Below are positions 8,596 to 18,439 of a DNA stretch of 64,000 nucleotides, one piece after another. Position 1 is the first letter of the stretch; the number at the start of each line of letters is the position of its first letter. Source of the DNA: Lactobacillus sp. (lineage in GTDB: Bacteria; Bacillota; Bacilli; Lactobacillales; Lactobacillaceae); NCBI GenBank assembly GCA_022641965.1, contig JALCDX010000002.1, forward strand, positions 1-64,000. The letters run 5' to 3'. Position numbers and translations under genes: made by a program. A model generated the notes under the pieces. It was given only the letters and a program-made list of their open reading frames with translations. It did not search any database and was not told where the DNA came from.

Positions 8596-10985
8596 TCTTG
8601 TTTATCATCCTTTTTTGGTGGCAGAACTTTCCGTGGCTTAGAGCCTTCGGATGGACCAACAACGCCATTAGCTTCCATTTGATCGACAATTCGGGCGGCA
8701 CGATTGTATCCGATCCTGAAGCGTCGCTGCAGCATGGATACGCTAGCTGACTTTTGCTTGCGAACCAAGTCGACTGCATCGTTATAATATTCATCCAAGT
8801 CATCTGCTTCGCTAGCTAGTCCATTATCGTGATCGCTTTTAGCAGATGGCATCATGTCATCGCTATAAACAGCCTGTTGTTGCTGTTTGACAAAATTAGC
8901 AACCCGCTCAACTTCGTCCACAGAAATGTAAGCTCCCTGAATCCGTTCGGGCTTAGCAGCCCCAATTGGCAGAAACAGCATGTCTCCGCGACCAATTAGT
9001 TTTTCAGCTCCTACTTGGTCCAAAATAGTACGAGAGTCTATGCCGCTGGAAACTGCAAAGGAAATTCTCGATGGAACATTGGCCTTAATCAAGCCAGTAA
9101 TAACATCAACGCTAGGACGCTGTGTTGCTAAGACCATATGAATTCCGGCTGCACGAGCCATTTGCGCCAAACGAACAATAGCGTCTTCAACTTCATGGCC
9201 GGCAACCATCATCAGATCGCTCAGCTCATCAACGATAACGACGATATAAGGCAGCGGCTGCATGACAGGCTTAGTCTTATCACGGTTATTGTCAGCAACC
9301 CGCTGATTGAATTCAGCCATATTACGCGTTCCGCTAGCCGCGAACAGCTTATAACGCCGTTCCATTTCTTTAACTGTCTTATGCAGAGCATTAGCAGCCA
9401 GTCGTGCATTAGTCACAACTGGAATCAGCAAGTGCGGGACATCGTTATAGGTCGAGAGTTCAACCATTTTCGGATCAATTAAAACCAACTTGACCTGATC
9501 AGGTTTTGCTTTCATCAAAATACTAGTAATAAAGGTATTGATCGCAACCGATTTGCCCGAGCCAGTAGAACCAGCAATCAACAGGTGCGGCATTTTGCGC
9601 AGATCAGCTGAGACAGTCCTGCCCGCCACGTCTTTTCCTAGCGGAATAGCCAATGGGTTCTTTCTAGCCCGTTTTGATTGGTGTTCCATGACATCCCTAA
9701 AATTGACTGAGGAAGTATTTTTATTGGGTACCTCAATGCCAATCAAAGGCTTGCCTGGAATCGGAGCTTCAATTCTGATATCTTTAGCGGCTAAAGCCAA
9801 GGCTAAATCATCAGCCAGATTGACTACGCGGCTGACTTTAACCCCAACGGCTGGCTGCACTTCATACCTAGTTACTGTCGGACCAAGCACGGCGATTTTA
9901 ACTTTAACTTTGACGCCGAAACTGGCCAAAGTTTGCTCCAGTTTATTAGTGTTAGTTTTGATTAATAAACGGTCTTCGCTTTGATCAACATGCTTGATTG
10001 GGTTAAGCAGCGAGACAGGCGGCAATTGATAATTGCTACTAGTGGTTGGCTCATCCACTGGCAACTCATCATGATGCTCTACCGTGCCTAAATCCTGCAT
10101 AACCGTTTGATCATCAGCTTGATCTCCATGGGAAAGATGATGAGATTCTGTTTGGACAACTGGTTCATCTGCAGCTGGTTCAGGAGCAACTATCTCTGGT
10201 TCAGCAGCGTCATTTTCAACAGGTGCAGATGAGTACTGAGTTTTATCCTCTTGATCCTCTTCATTGCTTTTGGCCTTAAAATCGCTAAGATCAGGAAATG
10301 GTTCCTCATCATGCTGAAGCGGATCCTGCAATTTTTGCCGATTATGAGCCTTACGCTTTTCCACCAGGTCCTGATACTGCTTTTGCAAGGCATGGCCAGC
10401 CTTTTGATTAGTTGCAACCAAACCTTGGCCAGCTTTTTGCACGCCAGTTAAGACGCTAGTGAATTTAATGTCAAACAACATTAACAAGCCTGTCAGCATC
10501 CCCAGCCAACCCAGAATAACAGTGCCTAGGCTGCTAACAAGCGGGAAAAAGCAGCTGTAGAGCAAGCCCCCAATGAGGCCTCCACCTAATTGATGTGCCT
10601 GCTGACCGCGCGCAAATTCGCCACTAATTGCTTGCATAAAGGCATTAATAAAGCCATGATTGATCATTAAATGAGTAAAGTAGCGCTGACTCAGACATAG
10701 TAAAAAGCCCGAGGCTAATAAAACCAGGCCGCTATTGCGTCGCCAGCCCCAGTGAGGCGGTTGATTGTAAATCAGCATTACTAAACCCAGCAAACCCAGC
10801 ATAATAGCAAAGAGAAGGTAGCCATCGCCAACGAAAAAGCGCAAGGCATTGCCTAATTGCCGACCTAGCAGGCCCAATTTTGTGCCCGCCAGCAGAGCCC
10901 AAACTAGCAAGATCAGACCAGTAACTGCCCAGGCATAGGACCGCTGCTTGCGCCGGCGTTTGCGTCTTTTTTTCTTTTTTGCCAT
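8592..10985 (-). CDS. ftsK: DNA translocase FtsK/SpoIIIE
   Basis: N-terminal TM segments, HLLIAGSTGSGKSVAINTF, gamma winged helix SMLQRRFRIGYNRAARIVDQMEANGVVG. Confidence 0.97.
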   Translation of the reverse strand: MAKKKKRRKRRRKQRSYAWAVTGLILLVWALLAGTKLGLLGRQLGNALRFFVGDGYLLFAIMLGLLGLVMLIYNQPPHWGWRRNSGLVLLASGFLLCLSQRYFTHLMINHGFINAFMQAISGEFARGQQAHQLGGGLIGGLLYSCFFPLVSSLGTVILGWLGMLTGLLMLFDIKFTSVLTGVQKAGQGLVATNQKAGHALQKQYQDLVEKRKAHNRQKLQDPLQHDEEPFPDLSDFKAKSNEEDQEDKTQYSSAPVENDAAEPEIVAPEPAADEPVVQTESHHLSHGDQADDQTVMQDLGTVEHHDELPVDEPTTSSNYQLPPVSLLNPIKHVDQSEDRLLIKTNTNKLEQTLASFGVKVKVKIAVLGPTVTRYEVQPAVGVKVSRVVNLADDLALALAAKDIRIEAPIPGKPLIGIEVPNKNTSSVNFRDVMEHQSKRARKNPLAIPLGKDVAGRTVSADLRKMPHLLIAGSTGSGKSVAINTFITSILMKAKPDQVKLVLIDPKMVELSTYNDVPHLLIPVVTNARLAANALHKTVKEMERRYKLFAASGTRNMAEFNQRVADNNRDKTKPVMQPLPYIVVIVDELSDLMMVAGHEVEDAIVRLAQMARAAGIHMVLATQRPSVDVITGLIKANVPSRISFAVSSGIDSRTILDQVGAEKLIGRGDMLFLPIGAAKPERIQGAYISVDEVERVANFVKQQQQAVYSDDMMPSAKSDHDNGLASEADDLDEYYNDAVDLVRKQKSASVSMLQRRFRIGYNRAARIVDQMEANGVVGPSEGSKPRKVLPPKKDDKQE

Positions 10986-11018
10986 TAGACTCCTCCTCCC
11001 TATTTTGACAGCCACCTA

Positions 11019-11423
11019 CTACTGATTGTCAGCCGGTTTCATGCCAAACTCCAAATTAAGCGGCTGATCGAGCGTGACCTGCGTCACTTCATAAATAATA
11101 GTGCCCAAAGTTTCCATTAGCGGCTGTGACATTAGTTGATATTCCTCATCAGACAAGTCGTCGCCATTGCCATAATAATCTTGCAGCAAAATCACTTGAC
11201 TGATCACACCAGCAAAACTTAAATCGCCTGGTTTAGGGGCTAAATCATAATCCAAGCTGATTTTGACATAAGTGCCATCTTTAGCAGCTTCTTTTTTACC
11301 ATCAGGGCCAACGTGATAAACCGGCTCTAATTTAAAATCTAATTTTTGATGAGGATTGTACTCATCTTGATTGTCATAGTGAAAAGATTCAACAATCACA
11401 CGTTCCATTTTTTTGATTTCCAT
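11019..11423 (-). CDS. DUF1149 family protein
   Basis: 134-aa acidic protein, resembles the lactobacillal DUF1149 family. Confidence 0.65.
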   Translation of the reverse strand: MEIKKMERVIVESFHYDNQDEYNPHQKLDFKLEPVYHVGPDGKKEAAKDGTYVKISLDYDLAPKPGDLSFAGVISQVILLQDYYGNGDDLSDEEYQLMSQPLMETLGTIIYEVTQVTLDQPLNLEFGMKPADNQ

Positions 11424-11432
11424 AACTCGACC

Positions 11433-11945
11433 TCAATCCTTTAGCTTGTCAACTGGGTAGTGGTGACTAGTTTCCATGCCAGGAAAACCTTGCTGACGCA
11501 AAGCTTCGAAAAGGACCATTACGACAGAATTTGCCAGGTTAAAGGCTCTAATTTTATTCGACATAGGAATGCGGATATTCTGCTGATAATGCTCACGCAT
11601 AAACGTTTCGGGCAAACCAGTAGTTTCTTTGCCAAATAAGAAAAAGTAATTTTTATTAGGATCAGTATAAGTCTGATCATAAACTGACTTTGACGAAAAC
11701 TTCGAAATCAAATACAGCTCGTCAGCTGGCCCTAACGTTTTCATAAAAGCATCAAGGCTTTCATGCCGATGCAAATCAACATTTTTCCAATAATCCAAGC
11801 CAGCTCGCTTCATATGCTTATCATCCAAGCTAAAGCCCATCGGTTCAATCAAATCCAAAACAGTGTTAGTGCCAGCACATGTCCGGGCAATATTGCCCGT
11901 GTTAGCTGGCATTAACGGTTCATATAATACGACGTGATTAGTCAT
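11433..11945 (-). CDS. trmL: tRNA (cytidine(34)-2'-O)-methyltransferase
   Basis: SPOUT family: YEPLMPANTGNIARTCAGTNT, FGKETTGLPE, IPMSNKIRAFNLANSV. Confidence 0.93.
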   Translation of the reverse strand: MTNHVVLYEPLMPANTGNIARTCAGTNTVLDLIEPMGFSLDDKHMKRAGLDYWKNVDLHRHESLDAFMKTLGPADELYLISKFSSKSVYDQTYTDPNKNYFFLFGKETTGLPETFMREHYQQNIRIPMSNKIRAFNLANSVVMVLFEALRQQGFPGMETSHHYPVDKLKD

Positions 11946-13104
11946 CTGTTTCTGACTTCCTTTCAGTTGTAGTCACAATTGTATCCTGATAAAAACTGGA
12001 AACGCGCTGATAATAAGAGAAGACGCGTTGTACGATAATTTTAATAACTGCATAAACTGGGATGGCAAAAATTACTCCCCATAAACCACCGACAGCACTG
12101 GCCCCGATTAACACTAAAATGGTCGTGACTGGGTGCATGTTCAGCTTATTTCCCATTACTAGCGGACTAATGACACGGCTTTCAATTGTTTGTTCGATTG
12201 CAAAAACAATCAGCACTTTTACCAGCATAATTGGCGAGTTCATAATTGCCAACACTAAAGATGGAATCAAAGCGATAAAAGTCCCAAAGTAAGGGATCAG
12301 GTTGCACAGCCCAGCAATAATCGCCAGCAAAATTGCATAGCTCTGCCCGACAAGACTGTAGCCTACGCCAAACATCACTGCTACCCAAAAAGCAACGATC
12401 AGCTGTCCCCGAACGTATTGAGCAATGGCTTGGTTAATATCGCTAAGCAATTTTGCAAACGAAGCTTGAAAACGTGCTGGGGCAAATTTAGCTACCGCAG
12501 GTTTCAACTGGTGCCCATCTTTGAGCATAAAGAATAAGACAAATGGAGCTGTCAGCAACGTCATAAAAGTCATCGTCACCACGTTCACAGCCGAGTTGAT
12601 GCTTGACACTGCGCTGCCCATATTATTAACGCTAAAGCCTTTACGCAATTGTTTGATAGCCTTGTTGAAATCTTTATGCAGATACTGCAGGCGCGGATCA
12701 TGGGCAACATGCTGAATCGCGGCTTGCGCATCGCGCCAATAGCGCGGCCAATTTTTAATCAGCGACTGCAGCTGACGCTGTACAATCGGCACGATCCAAT
12801 TCAGAAGCCACACCAAAAGCAAAACGATCAAAATAAATAATACCGTAATCGTAACTGTCCGCGGCACGTGCCACTTTCTTTGCAAAAAATCGACGACTGG
12901 ATTCATTAAGTAATATTGCAGCGTCGCCAGCAAAATTGGCGGAAAGATTGCGTTGATGAAAGCCCAAAATGGATTGAGCACAAATGAAATTTTGTTAAAG
13001 ATAAAAATGACTAAGAAGAACAACAGCAAATTGATCATTGTGATCGTAAAACGGTTGTTCAGCAGCCAATCGCGCCAAATTTCTTTTGGCGTTTGTTGAT
13101 TCAT
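11938..13104 (-). CDS. AI-2E family transporter
   Basis: PerM/YueF-like multi-TM protein, GLCNLIPYFGTFIALIPS motif. Confidence 0.9.
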   Translation of the reverse strand: MNQQTPKEIWRDWLLNNRFTITMINLLLFFLVIFIFNKISFVLNPFWAFINAIFPPILLATLQYYLMNPVVDFLQRKWHVPRTVTITVLFILIVLLLVWLLNWIVPIVQRQLQSLIKNWPRYWRDAQAAIQHVAHDPRLQYLHKDFNKAIKQLRKGFSVNNMGSAVSSINSAVNVVTMTFMTLLTAPFVLFFMLKDGHQLKPAVAKFAPARFQASFAKLLSDINQAIAQYVRGQLIVAFWVAVMFGVGYSLVGQSYAILLAIIAGLCNLIPYFGTFIALIPSLVLAIMNSPIMLVKVLIVFAIEQTIESRVISPLVMGNKLNMHPVTTILVLIGASAVGGLWGVIFAIPVYAVIKIIVQRVFSYYQRVSSFYQDTIVTTTERKSETDD

Positions 13105-13209
13105 ACCAAATCAGCTCCAATCTTATGTGTTAAATTCTAGCACATCAAGCCCCATTCCCACACTACTAGCGAAAGAGTAGAATAATAGGCAGCAAAGGAG
13201 ACAACGAGG

Positions 13210-14217
13210 ATGAATAAGATTCTATTCGGTGGTTATACCGACCAAACTGGCACCGGCATCTATGAAGCTGATTTTTCAGCTGAAACAGGTTTAAGCAAGC
13301 CTCGCTCATTAATTCAAGTCGGCGCACCAACTTACTTGCAGCAAGCCGGAAATTTGTTATTTGCAATTAAACGATTGCCTCAGCAAGGAGGCGTGGCGTG
13401 CTTCTCTATTTTTGATGGGCAGCTTTTATCAGAACAATTGCACCCTGGTGCTTCCCCTGCCTATTTGCAAGTCAATGAAAAGCATCATCAGCTTTTAGCC
13501 GCTAATTATCATACTGGCCGCCTGTCAGTTTATAACTACAATTCAGCTGGCAAATTGCAATTGCAAGCTGAAACGATTCGAACAGGGCATAGCATTAGGC
13601 CGGAACAACATTCTGCGCATCCGCACTTCTTCTCGACTACTCCTTTTAACAATTTAGTCTGCTGCGATTTAGGCACCGACTCATTGGCATTCTATGATCT
13701 GCGCGGCCAGCAGCTAATCCCCACAAACAGTATCCAACTGCCAGCTGGGAGCGGACCACGCCATTTGGTATTTGACCAAATTCATCAGCGCATCTACATT
13801 GCTTGTGAATTAGCCAGCTGCGTGCAAGCAGTTAATTACAATAGTCTAGGAACTAAACTTGCGCTGGGTCAGCGTTATGCTACTATTGCCGACTCCTTTA
13901 AAGGGCAAAATGGTGCTGCTGCTATTCGCATCTCGAGCGATTGCCGCTTTGTCTACGTCTCTAATCGCGGTGAAGACAGCTTAGTGGTATTCAAAGTCGT
14001 CGAAAATGGCTTGCAGCTGATTCAAAGAATTAGCACCTTTGGCAGTTTCCCACGGGATTTCAATTGGGATGAAAACCAAAGCTACTTAATTGCCGCCAAT
14101 CAAAAATCAAATAATGCCACTGTGTACCATCGAAACGCTAAAACTGGTTTGCTGACTCGTTTACAAATGAACATCCCTGTCCCCCAACCAACCTGCGTTC
14201 TATTTGAAAGGGGCTAA
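13210..14217 (+). CDS. pgl: Lactonase family protein (beta-propeller 6-phosphogluconolactonase)
   Basis: GGYTDQTGTGIYEADF, SAHPHFFSTTP, GPRHLVFDQIHQRIYIACEL, RFVYVSNRGEDSLVVF. Confidence 0.88.
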   Translation: MNKILFGGYTDQTGTGIYEADFSAETGLSKPRSLIQVGAPTYLQQAGNLLFAIKRLPQQGGVACFSIFDGQLLSEQLHPGASPAYLQVNEKHHQLLAANYHTGRLSVYNYNSAGKLQLQAETIRTGHSIRPEQHSAHPHFFSTTPFNNLVCCDLGTDSLAFYDLRGQQLIPTNSIQLPAGSGPRHLVFDQIHQRIYIACELASCVQAVNYNSLGTKLALGQRYATIADSFKGQNGAAAIRISSDCRFVYVSNRGEDSLVVFKVVENGLQLIQRISTFGSFPRDFNWDENQSYLIAANQKSNNATVYHRNAKTGLLTRLQMNIPVPQPTCVLFERG

Positions 14218-14220
14218 TTT

Positions 14221-14906
14221 ATTACGAATAAACGAAAAATTATCCGCGTTTCTCTCATTGCAGCTGCTTGTTTGATTAGCCTGCTGCTCTTATATCGGCT
14301 TTATTTAGATTACTATCCTGAACTGAATCTGCTGCTGCATTTTAATCATAAAAACGAGCAGCTGCTGCTAGCCAAAATTCGCAACCACGGTTGGCGAGAT
14401 TTGCTGATGCTCTTCTTAGTCAGCATGCTAGCCACCGCCATCCCTGGCCTGTCCAACAGTATTTTTTGCGTTTTAAATGGACTTTTGTATGGACCGTGGC
14501 TTGGTTTCGTTATTAATTGGCTAGCCGCAGTCAGTGGACAATTGCTGCTGCTGCGATTGTTAAACTTAGTGACGCGCCGGCAGCAGACTCAGAAATCAAA
14601 AGTCTTTCAAAGATTAACTGATTCAGCTGCAGCTTCCAATCCATATTTTAGTTTAACGCTTGCCTATGCTATTCCAGTGTGACCGCGGCTTACGCTTCAA
14701 TCAACCTGCTGCCTGCTTGGAAAAAGCGCGTGCTACCGATTGTTTGCGGAACTTTGCCAGCCAGTTTTTTATATGCTTTTGGTGGGGACGCCTTGCTTCA
14801 CTTAGATTGGAAACGGCTGCTGATTGTGATCATTTGTATTGCTATCTTAATTGGCCTGGATTTGCTCCTTATGTGGGGCAAACGCAAACATGCTAGTCGT
14901 GCTTGA
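14221..14906 (+). pseudogene. TVP38/TMEM64 (DedA-like) family membrane protein, frameshifted
   Basis: ORFs 14272-14682 and 14679-14906 together form one TVP38 protein (AIPV|TAAYASINLLPAWKKRVLPIVCGTLPASFLYAFGGDAL). A 1-nt loss at GTG(G)TG (~14677-14681) splits it; apparent start is ATT at 14221 behind GAAAGGGG. Confidence 0.75.
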
Positions 14907-15780
14907 GCTGCTGCCACAACTGCTGCATATCGGCTGGATCCTCAATAGTTTTCAGCTGTTCTTCTTGGGCAAAAGGATCAAAAAAGCGTAGTTGATAAGC
15001 ATTTAAAGCTTGCCTAGCAAAACAATCCGGCACTCCATAGAGCTGATCACCAAATAACGGGTGTCCAATTGCTTGCATATGCACTCGGATTTGATGCGTA
15101 CGGCCAGTCAACAGCTGCAAAGACAGATAACTAGCTCCTGGCACCTGCCTCAGCACTCGATAAAGCGTGATAGCCCGTTGGCCTTGCGGATCGATGGCTC
15201 GTTTGACAGTTTGACCAACTTGTCCAATTCTCAGCTCAACTTTTCCAGTTTGCTCTTTAAAATTGCCATGCACAATCGCATGGTAATTTTTTTGCAACTG
15301 ATTCGGCGATTCTTGGCTAAAACGGCTTTGCGCAATACTGTTTTTGCCAACCAATACCAAGCCGCTTGTGCACCGGTCTAACCGAGTTACTACATGCGGT
15401 CTGGTATCCAAACCTTGAGCTTGAAAATAAGCCAGCAAATAATTAACTAGGGAATGCTGATCTTCATAACGCGAGGGAATTGTCAACAACCCAGCTGGTT
15501 TATTGACTAATAAATAATTAGCCGTTTCCGCGACAATTTCCACAGGGCCCTTAACCGGTCGCAAGTATGGGTTAGGTTTTTCTTGCCCTGGGATAAAGAT
15601 TACTTCATCACCTGTTCGCAAGTGAAAGCTCAACAAACGGCGGCGATGATTGACTAAAATCCAGCCGCCATGATAGCGTGCTGCTTTCAAAGCTCGTCTG
15701 GAAAAACCATGTTTCAGCAAAAAATGACCCAACTGATGTGGATCATTTGCAGCTACTGTTCGTTTAAAAAAACTAATCAT
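14893..15780 (-). CDS. RluA/RluD family pseudouridine synthase
   Basis: S4-like N-terminus, VVTRLDRCTSGLVLVGKN, LLTGRTHQIRVHMQAIGHPLFGDQLYG. Confidence 0.95.
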   Translation of the reverse strand: MISFFKRTVAANDPHQLGHFLLKHGFSRRALKAARYHGGWILVNHRRRLLSFHLRTGDEVIFIPGQEKPNPYLRPVKGPVEIVAETANYLLVNKPAGLLTIPSRYEDQHSLVNYLLAYFQAQGLDTRPHVVTRLDRCTSGLVLVGKNSIAQSRFSQESPNQLQKNYHAIVHGNFKEQTGKVELRIGQVGQTVKRAIDPQGQRAITLYRVLRQVPGASYLSLQLLTGRTHQIRVHMQAIGHPLFGDQLYGVPDCFARQALNAYQLRFFDPFAQEEQLKTIEDPADMQQLWQQLKHD

Positions 15781-16571
15781 GCATCTTGTCCTAAGAAAGA
15801 ATCGCGCACTCGATTCCAAAAATGCGTGTATTTGAAGCGATCAAAGTGAATCATGTGCTTGGAAATCGAAAAGTCCAATTCATTAATTTGGCGATGGCGT
15901 ACCCGGTGACCATCAACGACCAGCAAAAGATCAGGCCGGGATTTAGGTTTTAGAGTGATCCATTGATCAGGCGGGATAACAATCGGAGCAGACAGGGTTC
16001 TAAATAGCCGATTGTTTAGCGAGGCAATTTCCGTCATTTGCAACGCCTTCAAAGTCGGATGAATGACAGCTCCTCCTAGCGATTTGCTATAGGCGGTTGA
16101 GCCCGTCGGTGTCGATACGCACAAGCCATCCCCGCGGAAATTTTCAAAAAACTGCCCTTTAATATCGACTTCTGCTTCTAGTGTCTTATAGCCGCCCTTG
16201 ATGGAAGCTTCATTCAAGGCAGTATACTCACGAATGCGCCCATCTTCTTTGACACGCACATCCAGCAATGGATAGCTAACGGTTTCTGGTTCTCGCTGTT
16301 TCAGAGCTTTGACCAAGTCAGTCAATTCAAAATCTCGCCAATCGGTATAAAAGCCCAAATGCCCAGTATGAACGCCGATAAAGCGGACATCATCAATCAA
16401 AGGCAAATAACGGTGAAAAGCACTGAGCAGCGTTCCATCTCCACCAATACTGATTACTACGTTTGGCTGAGTTTCGTTAAGCTTAATGCCGCTAGCGAGC
16501 AGCTCGTGTTCCAGGTGGCGGGCAACGGTCAAAGTTTGGGGTTGATGATTGTAAACTAAAGCGACTCTCAT
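15777..16571 (-). CDS. nadK: NAD kinase
   Basis: ISIGGDGTLLSAFH, CVSTPTGSTAYSKSLGGAVIHP. Confidence 0.97.
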   Translation of the reverse strand: MRVALVYNHQPQTLTVARHLEHELLASGIKLNETQPNVVISIGGDGTLLSAFHRYLPLIDDVRFIGVHTGHLGFYTDWRDFELTDLVKALKQREPETVSYPLLDVRVKEDGRIREYTALNEASIKGGYKTLEAEVDIKGQFFENFRGDGLCVSTPTGSTAYSKSLGGAVIHPTLKALQMTEIASLNNRLFRTLSAPIVIPPDQWITLKPKSRPDLLLVVDGHRVRHRQINELDFSISKHMIHFDRFKYTHFWNRVRDSFLGQDA

Positions 16572-17198
16572 TTAACTTTCCTTGCCTTTTGATTCCGAAA
16601 ATATTTTTTGAGCAGCTTGCACTTCGTCTTTGATCGACGACATTTCTTCATCTAGCTGGTAAGCAGCTTCAGCCGTTGACTTCAGCCGCTTCGAAACATC
16701 GTCAGGATATTTTCCTTGATATTTGTAATTTAGCGAATGTTCAACAGTTGCCCAAAAGTTCATGGCTAAGGTGCGAATCTGTATCTCTGCAATCAAATCT
16801 TTTTTCCCAGTTGGCAAAAAGACTGGATAAGAAATGACCATGTGATATGACCGATAGCCAGATGGCTTGGCATTTTGCACATAATCGCGCTCCTCAATAA
16901 CCTCCATGTCTGAGCGCTGATGAATCAAATCCACAACCGCGTAAATATCGTCCACGAATTGGCAAATGATTCTGATGCCAGCAATGTCCTGCATATCAGT
17001 TTCAATGACCGATTCGTCGATATAACGCCGCCGCATTTTTTCTTTGATTGATTCAACCGTTTTTACCCGGCCAGTCACAAATTCGATCGGAGAGTGCTCA
17101 TTATTAGTCAAAAAACTCTGCCGCAACGCTCTAAATTTGACTTTTAATTCATCTACAGCTTCATGATATGGGCTTAAAAACTTCTCCCAATCTTCCAT
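16572..17198 (-). CDS. relQ: Small alarmone synthetase RelQ (GTP pyrophosphokinase)
   Basis: RelA/SpoT synthetase domain: VTGRVKTVESIKEKMRRR, DIAGIRIICQFVDDIY, GYRSYHMV; next to nadK and rluD as in other Firmicutes. Confidence 0.92.
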   Translation of the reverse strand: MEDWEKFLSPYHEAVDELKVKFRALRQSFLTNNEHSPIEFVTGRVKTVESIKEKMRRRYIDESVIETDMQDIAGIRIICQFVDDIYAVVDLIHQRSDMEVIEERDYVQNAKPSGYRSYHMVISYPVFLPTGKKDLIAEIQIRTLAMNFWATVEHSLNYKYQGKYPDDVSKRLKSTAEAAYQLDEEMSSIKDEVQAAQKIFSESKGKES

Positions 17199-17690
17199 CT
17201 AATCACCTGTTTCTTGCTCTTGCTTGTTCAAAGCAGCTTGGACTACTGGTGGTACAAGCGTTGATAAATCGCCGCCATAGCTGGCTATTTCACGAACCAG
17301 CGTAGATGAAAGCTGTTGAAACGGACCTTGACTTGGCAGTAAAATCGTTTCAATATCTTTCGCCAATTCTCGGTTAACCGCCGCAATCGACTGCTCGAAC
17401 GAAAAATCAGTTTCATTGCGCACGCCGCGGACAATGACTCCCGCGCCTAGTCTTCGTGCAACTTGCACCGTTAGTTCCCGTTTGCGCGGGCAAATTGCTC
17501 TAACATTAGCCAATGATGCAACTGCTGCTGTTACCAGCCGTAAGCGTTCTTGCTGGCTGAACAAATTATGCTTGCCTTTGTTATTGGCTACAACAACGAT
17601 TACTTCGTCAAAAATAGCCGCTGCTCGTTTGATTAACGCTAAATGACCATTAGTAATGGGATCAAATGATCCTGGAAAAATTGCTTTCAT
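17199..17690 (-). CDS. coaD: Phosphopantetheine adenylyltransferase
   Basis: AIFPGSFDPITNGHLALI, VIVRGVRNETDFSFE, SSTLVREIASYGGDLSTLVPP. Confidence 0.97.
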   Translation of the reverse strand: MKAIFPGSFDPITNGHLALIKRAAAIFDEVIVVVANNKGKHNLFSQQERLRLVTAAVASLANVRAICPRKRELTVQVARRLGAGVIVRGVRNETDFSFEQSIAAVNRELAKDIETILLPSQGPFQQLSSTLVREIASYGGDLSTLVPPVVQAALNKQEQETGD

Positions 17691-17774
17691 GGTCCTTTCC
17701 CTGCTCAATGCTTTCAATCACAGTTTTTAATCCTAATTCATTATAATAAAGTCAGTGTCAGAAAGGAAAAGAAC

Positions 17775-18389
17775 ATGTCTGAAAATCAGGAAATTGAAGC
17801 TAAGTATTTGCTAACGTCAGAATTGTATCAGCAATTGCTGCACGCTTTCCCTAGCAAGCAATCGTTTAGCCAAGCGAATTATTACTACGATACGCCTGAT
17901 TTCAACCTGCGCGCCCATTTCTGTGGTTTGCGTATTCGCACTTTTAAAGATCACGCTGAAGAAACGATGAAAGTGCCCGATCCCGCTAAACTGCAAAACA
18001 AGTTTCACGAAGTTATGGAAATCAACGATAAACTTGCTTTGCAGACCGCCAAAGATTTGGTTAAAGAGCATAAACTGTTGCTGACTGGACAAGTGGGTGC
18101 TTATCTTAAGCATCATTTTGCAGACTCTATTGCTGGGCTGCAGCAGTTTTCCTGGAGCAAAACTCAGCGCTGTCTAGTCAATGGACCAAGCAATTGCGAA
18201 TTAACGCTGGATGAAACTCAATACCCAGATGGCTGGGTTGACTTTGAATTGGAAATTGAAAACCATAATCCGCAAACAATTCAGCGAGTCAGTGAATTAT
18301 TACAGCAGCAATTCAATTTTCATCCGGGTCAGAACGAATGCAATCAAAATAAAGTTGATCGTGCTACTCAGCATCGCCTGAGCATTTAA
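17775..18389 (+). CDS. CYTH domain protein (YjbK type)
   Basis: EIEAKYLLTSELYQQLL, YYDTPDFNLR, GLRIRTF. Confidence 0.88.
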   Translation: MSENQEIEAKYLLTSELYQQLLHAFPSKQSFSQANYYYDTPDFNLRAHFCGLRIRTFKDHAEETMKVPDPAKLQNKFHEVMEINDKLALQTAKDLVKEHKLLLTGQVGAYLKHHFADSIAGLQQFSWSKTQRCLVNGPSNCELTLDETQYPDGWVDFELEIENHNPQTIQRVSELLQQQFNFHPGQNECNQNKVDRATQHRLSI

Positions 18390-18439
18390 TTTGTCCGATG
18401 GCTTTTCAATCTGCTAAAGTGACAAAGCAGGAGGGGCTC

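Noticed and set aside
9538-9984. 148-aa plus-strand ORF antisense to ftsK
   Set aside because: Lies wholly inside the strongly supported ftsK frame; no independent motif or RBS support. The same reasoning applies to 3672-3980, 22625-23131, 31484-31846 and most other antisense track ORFs.
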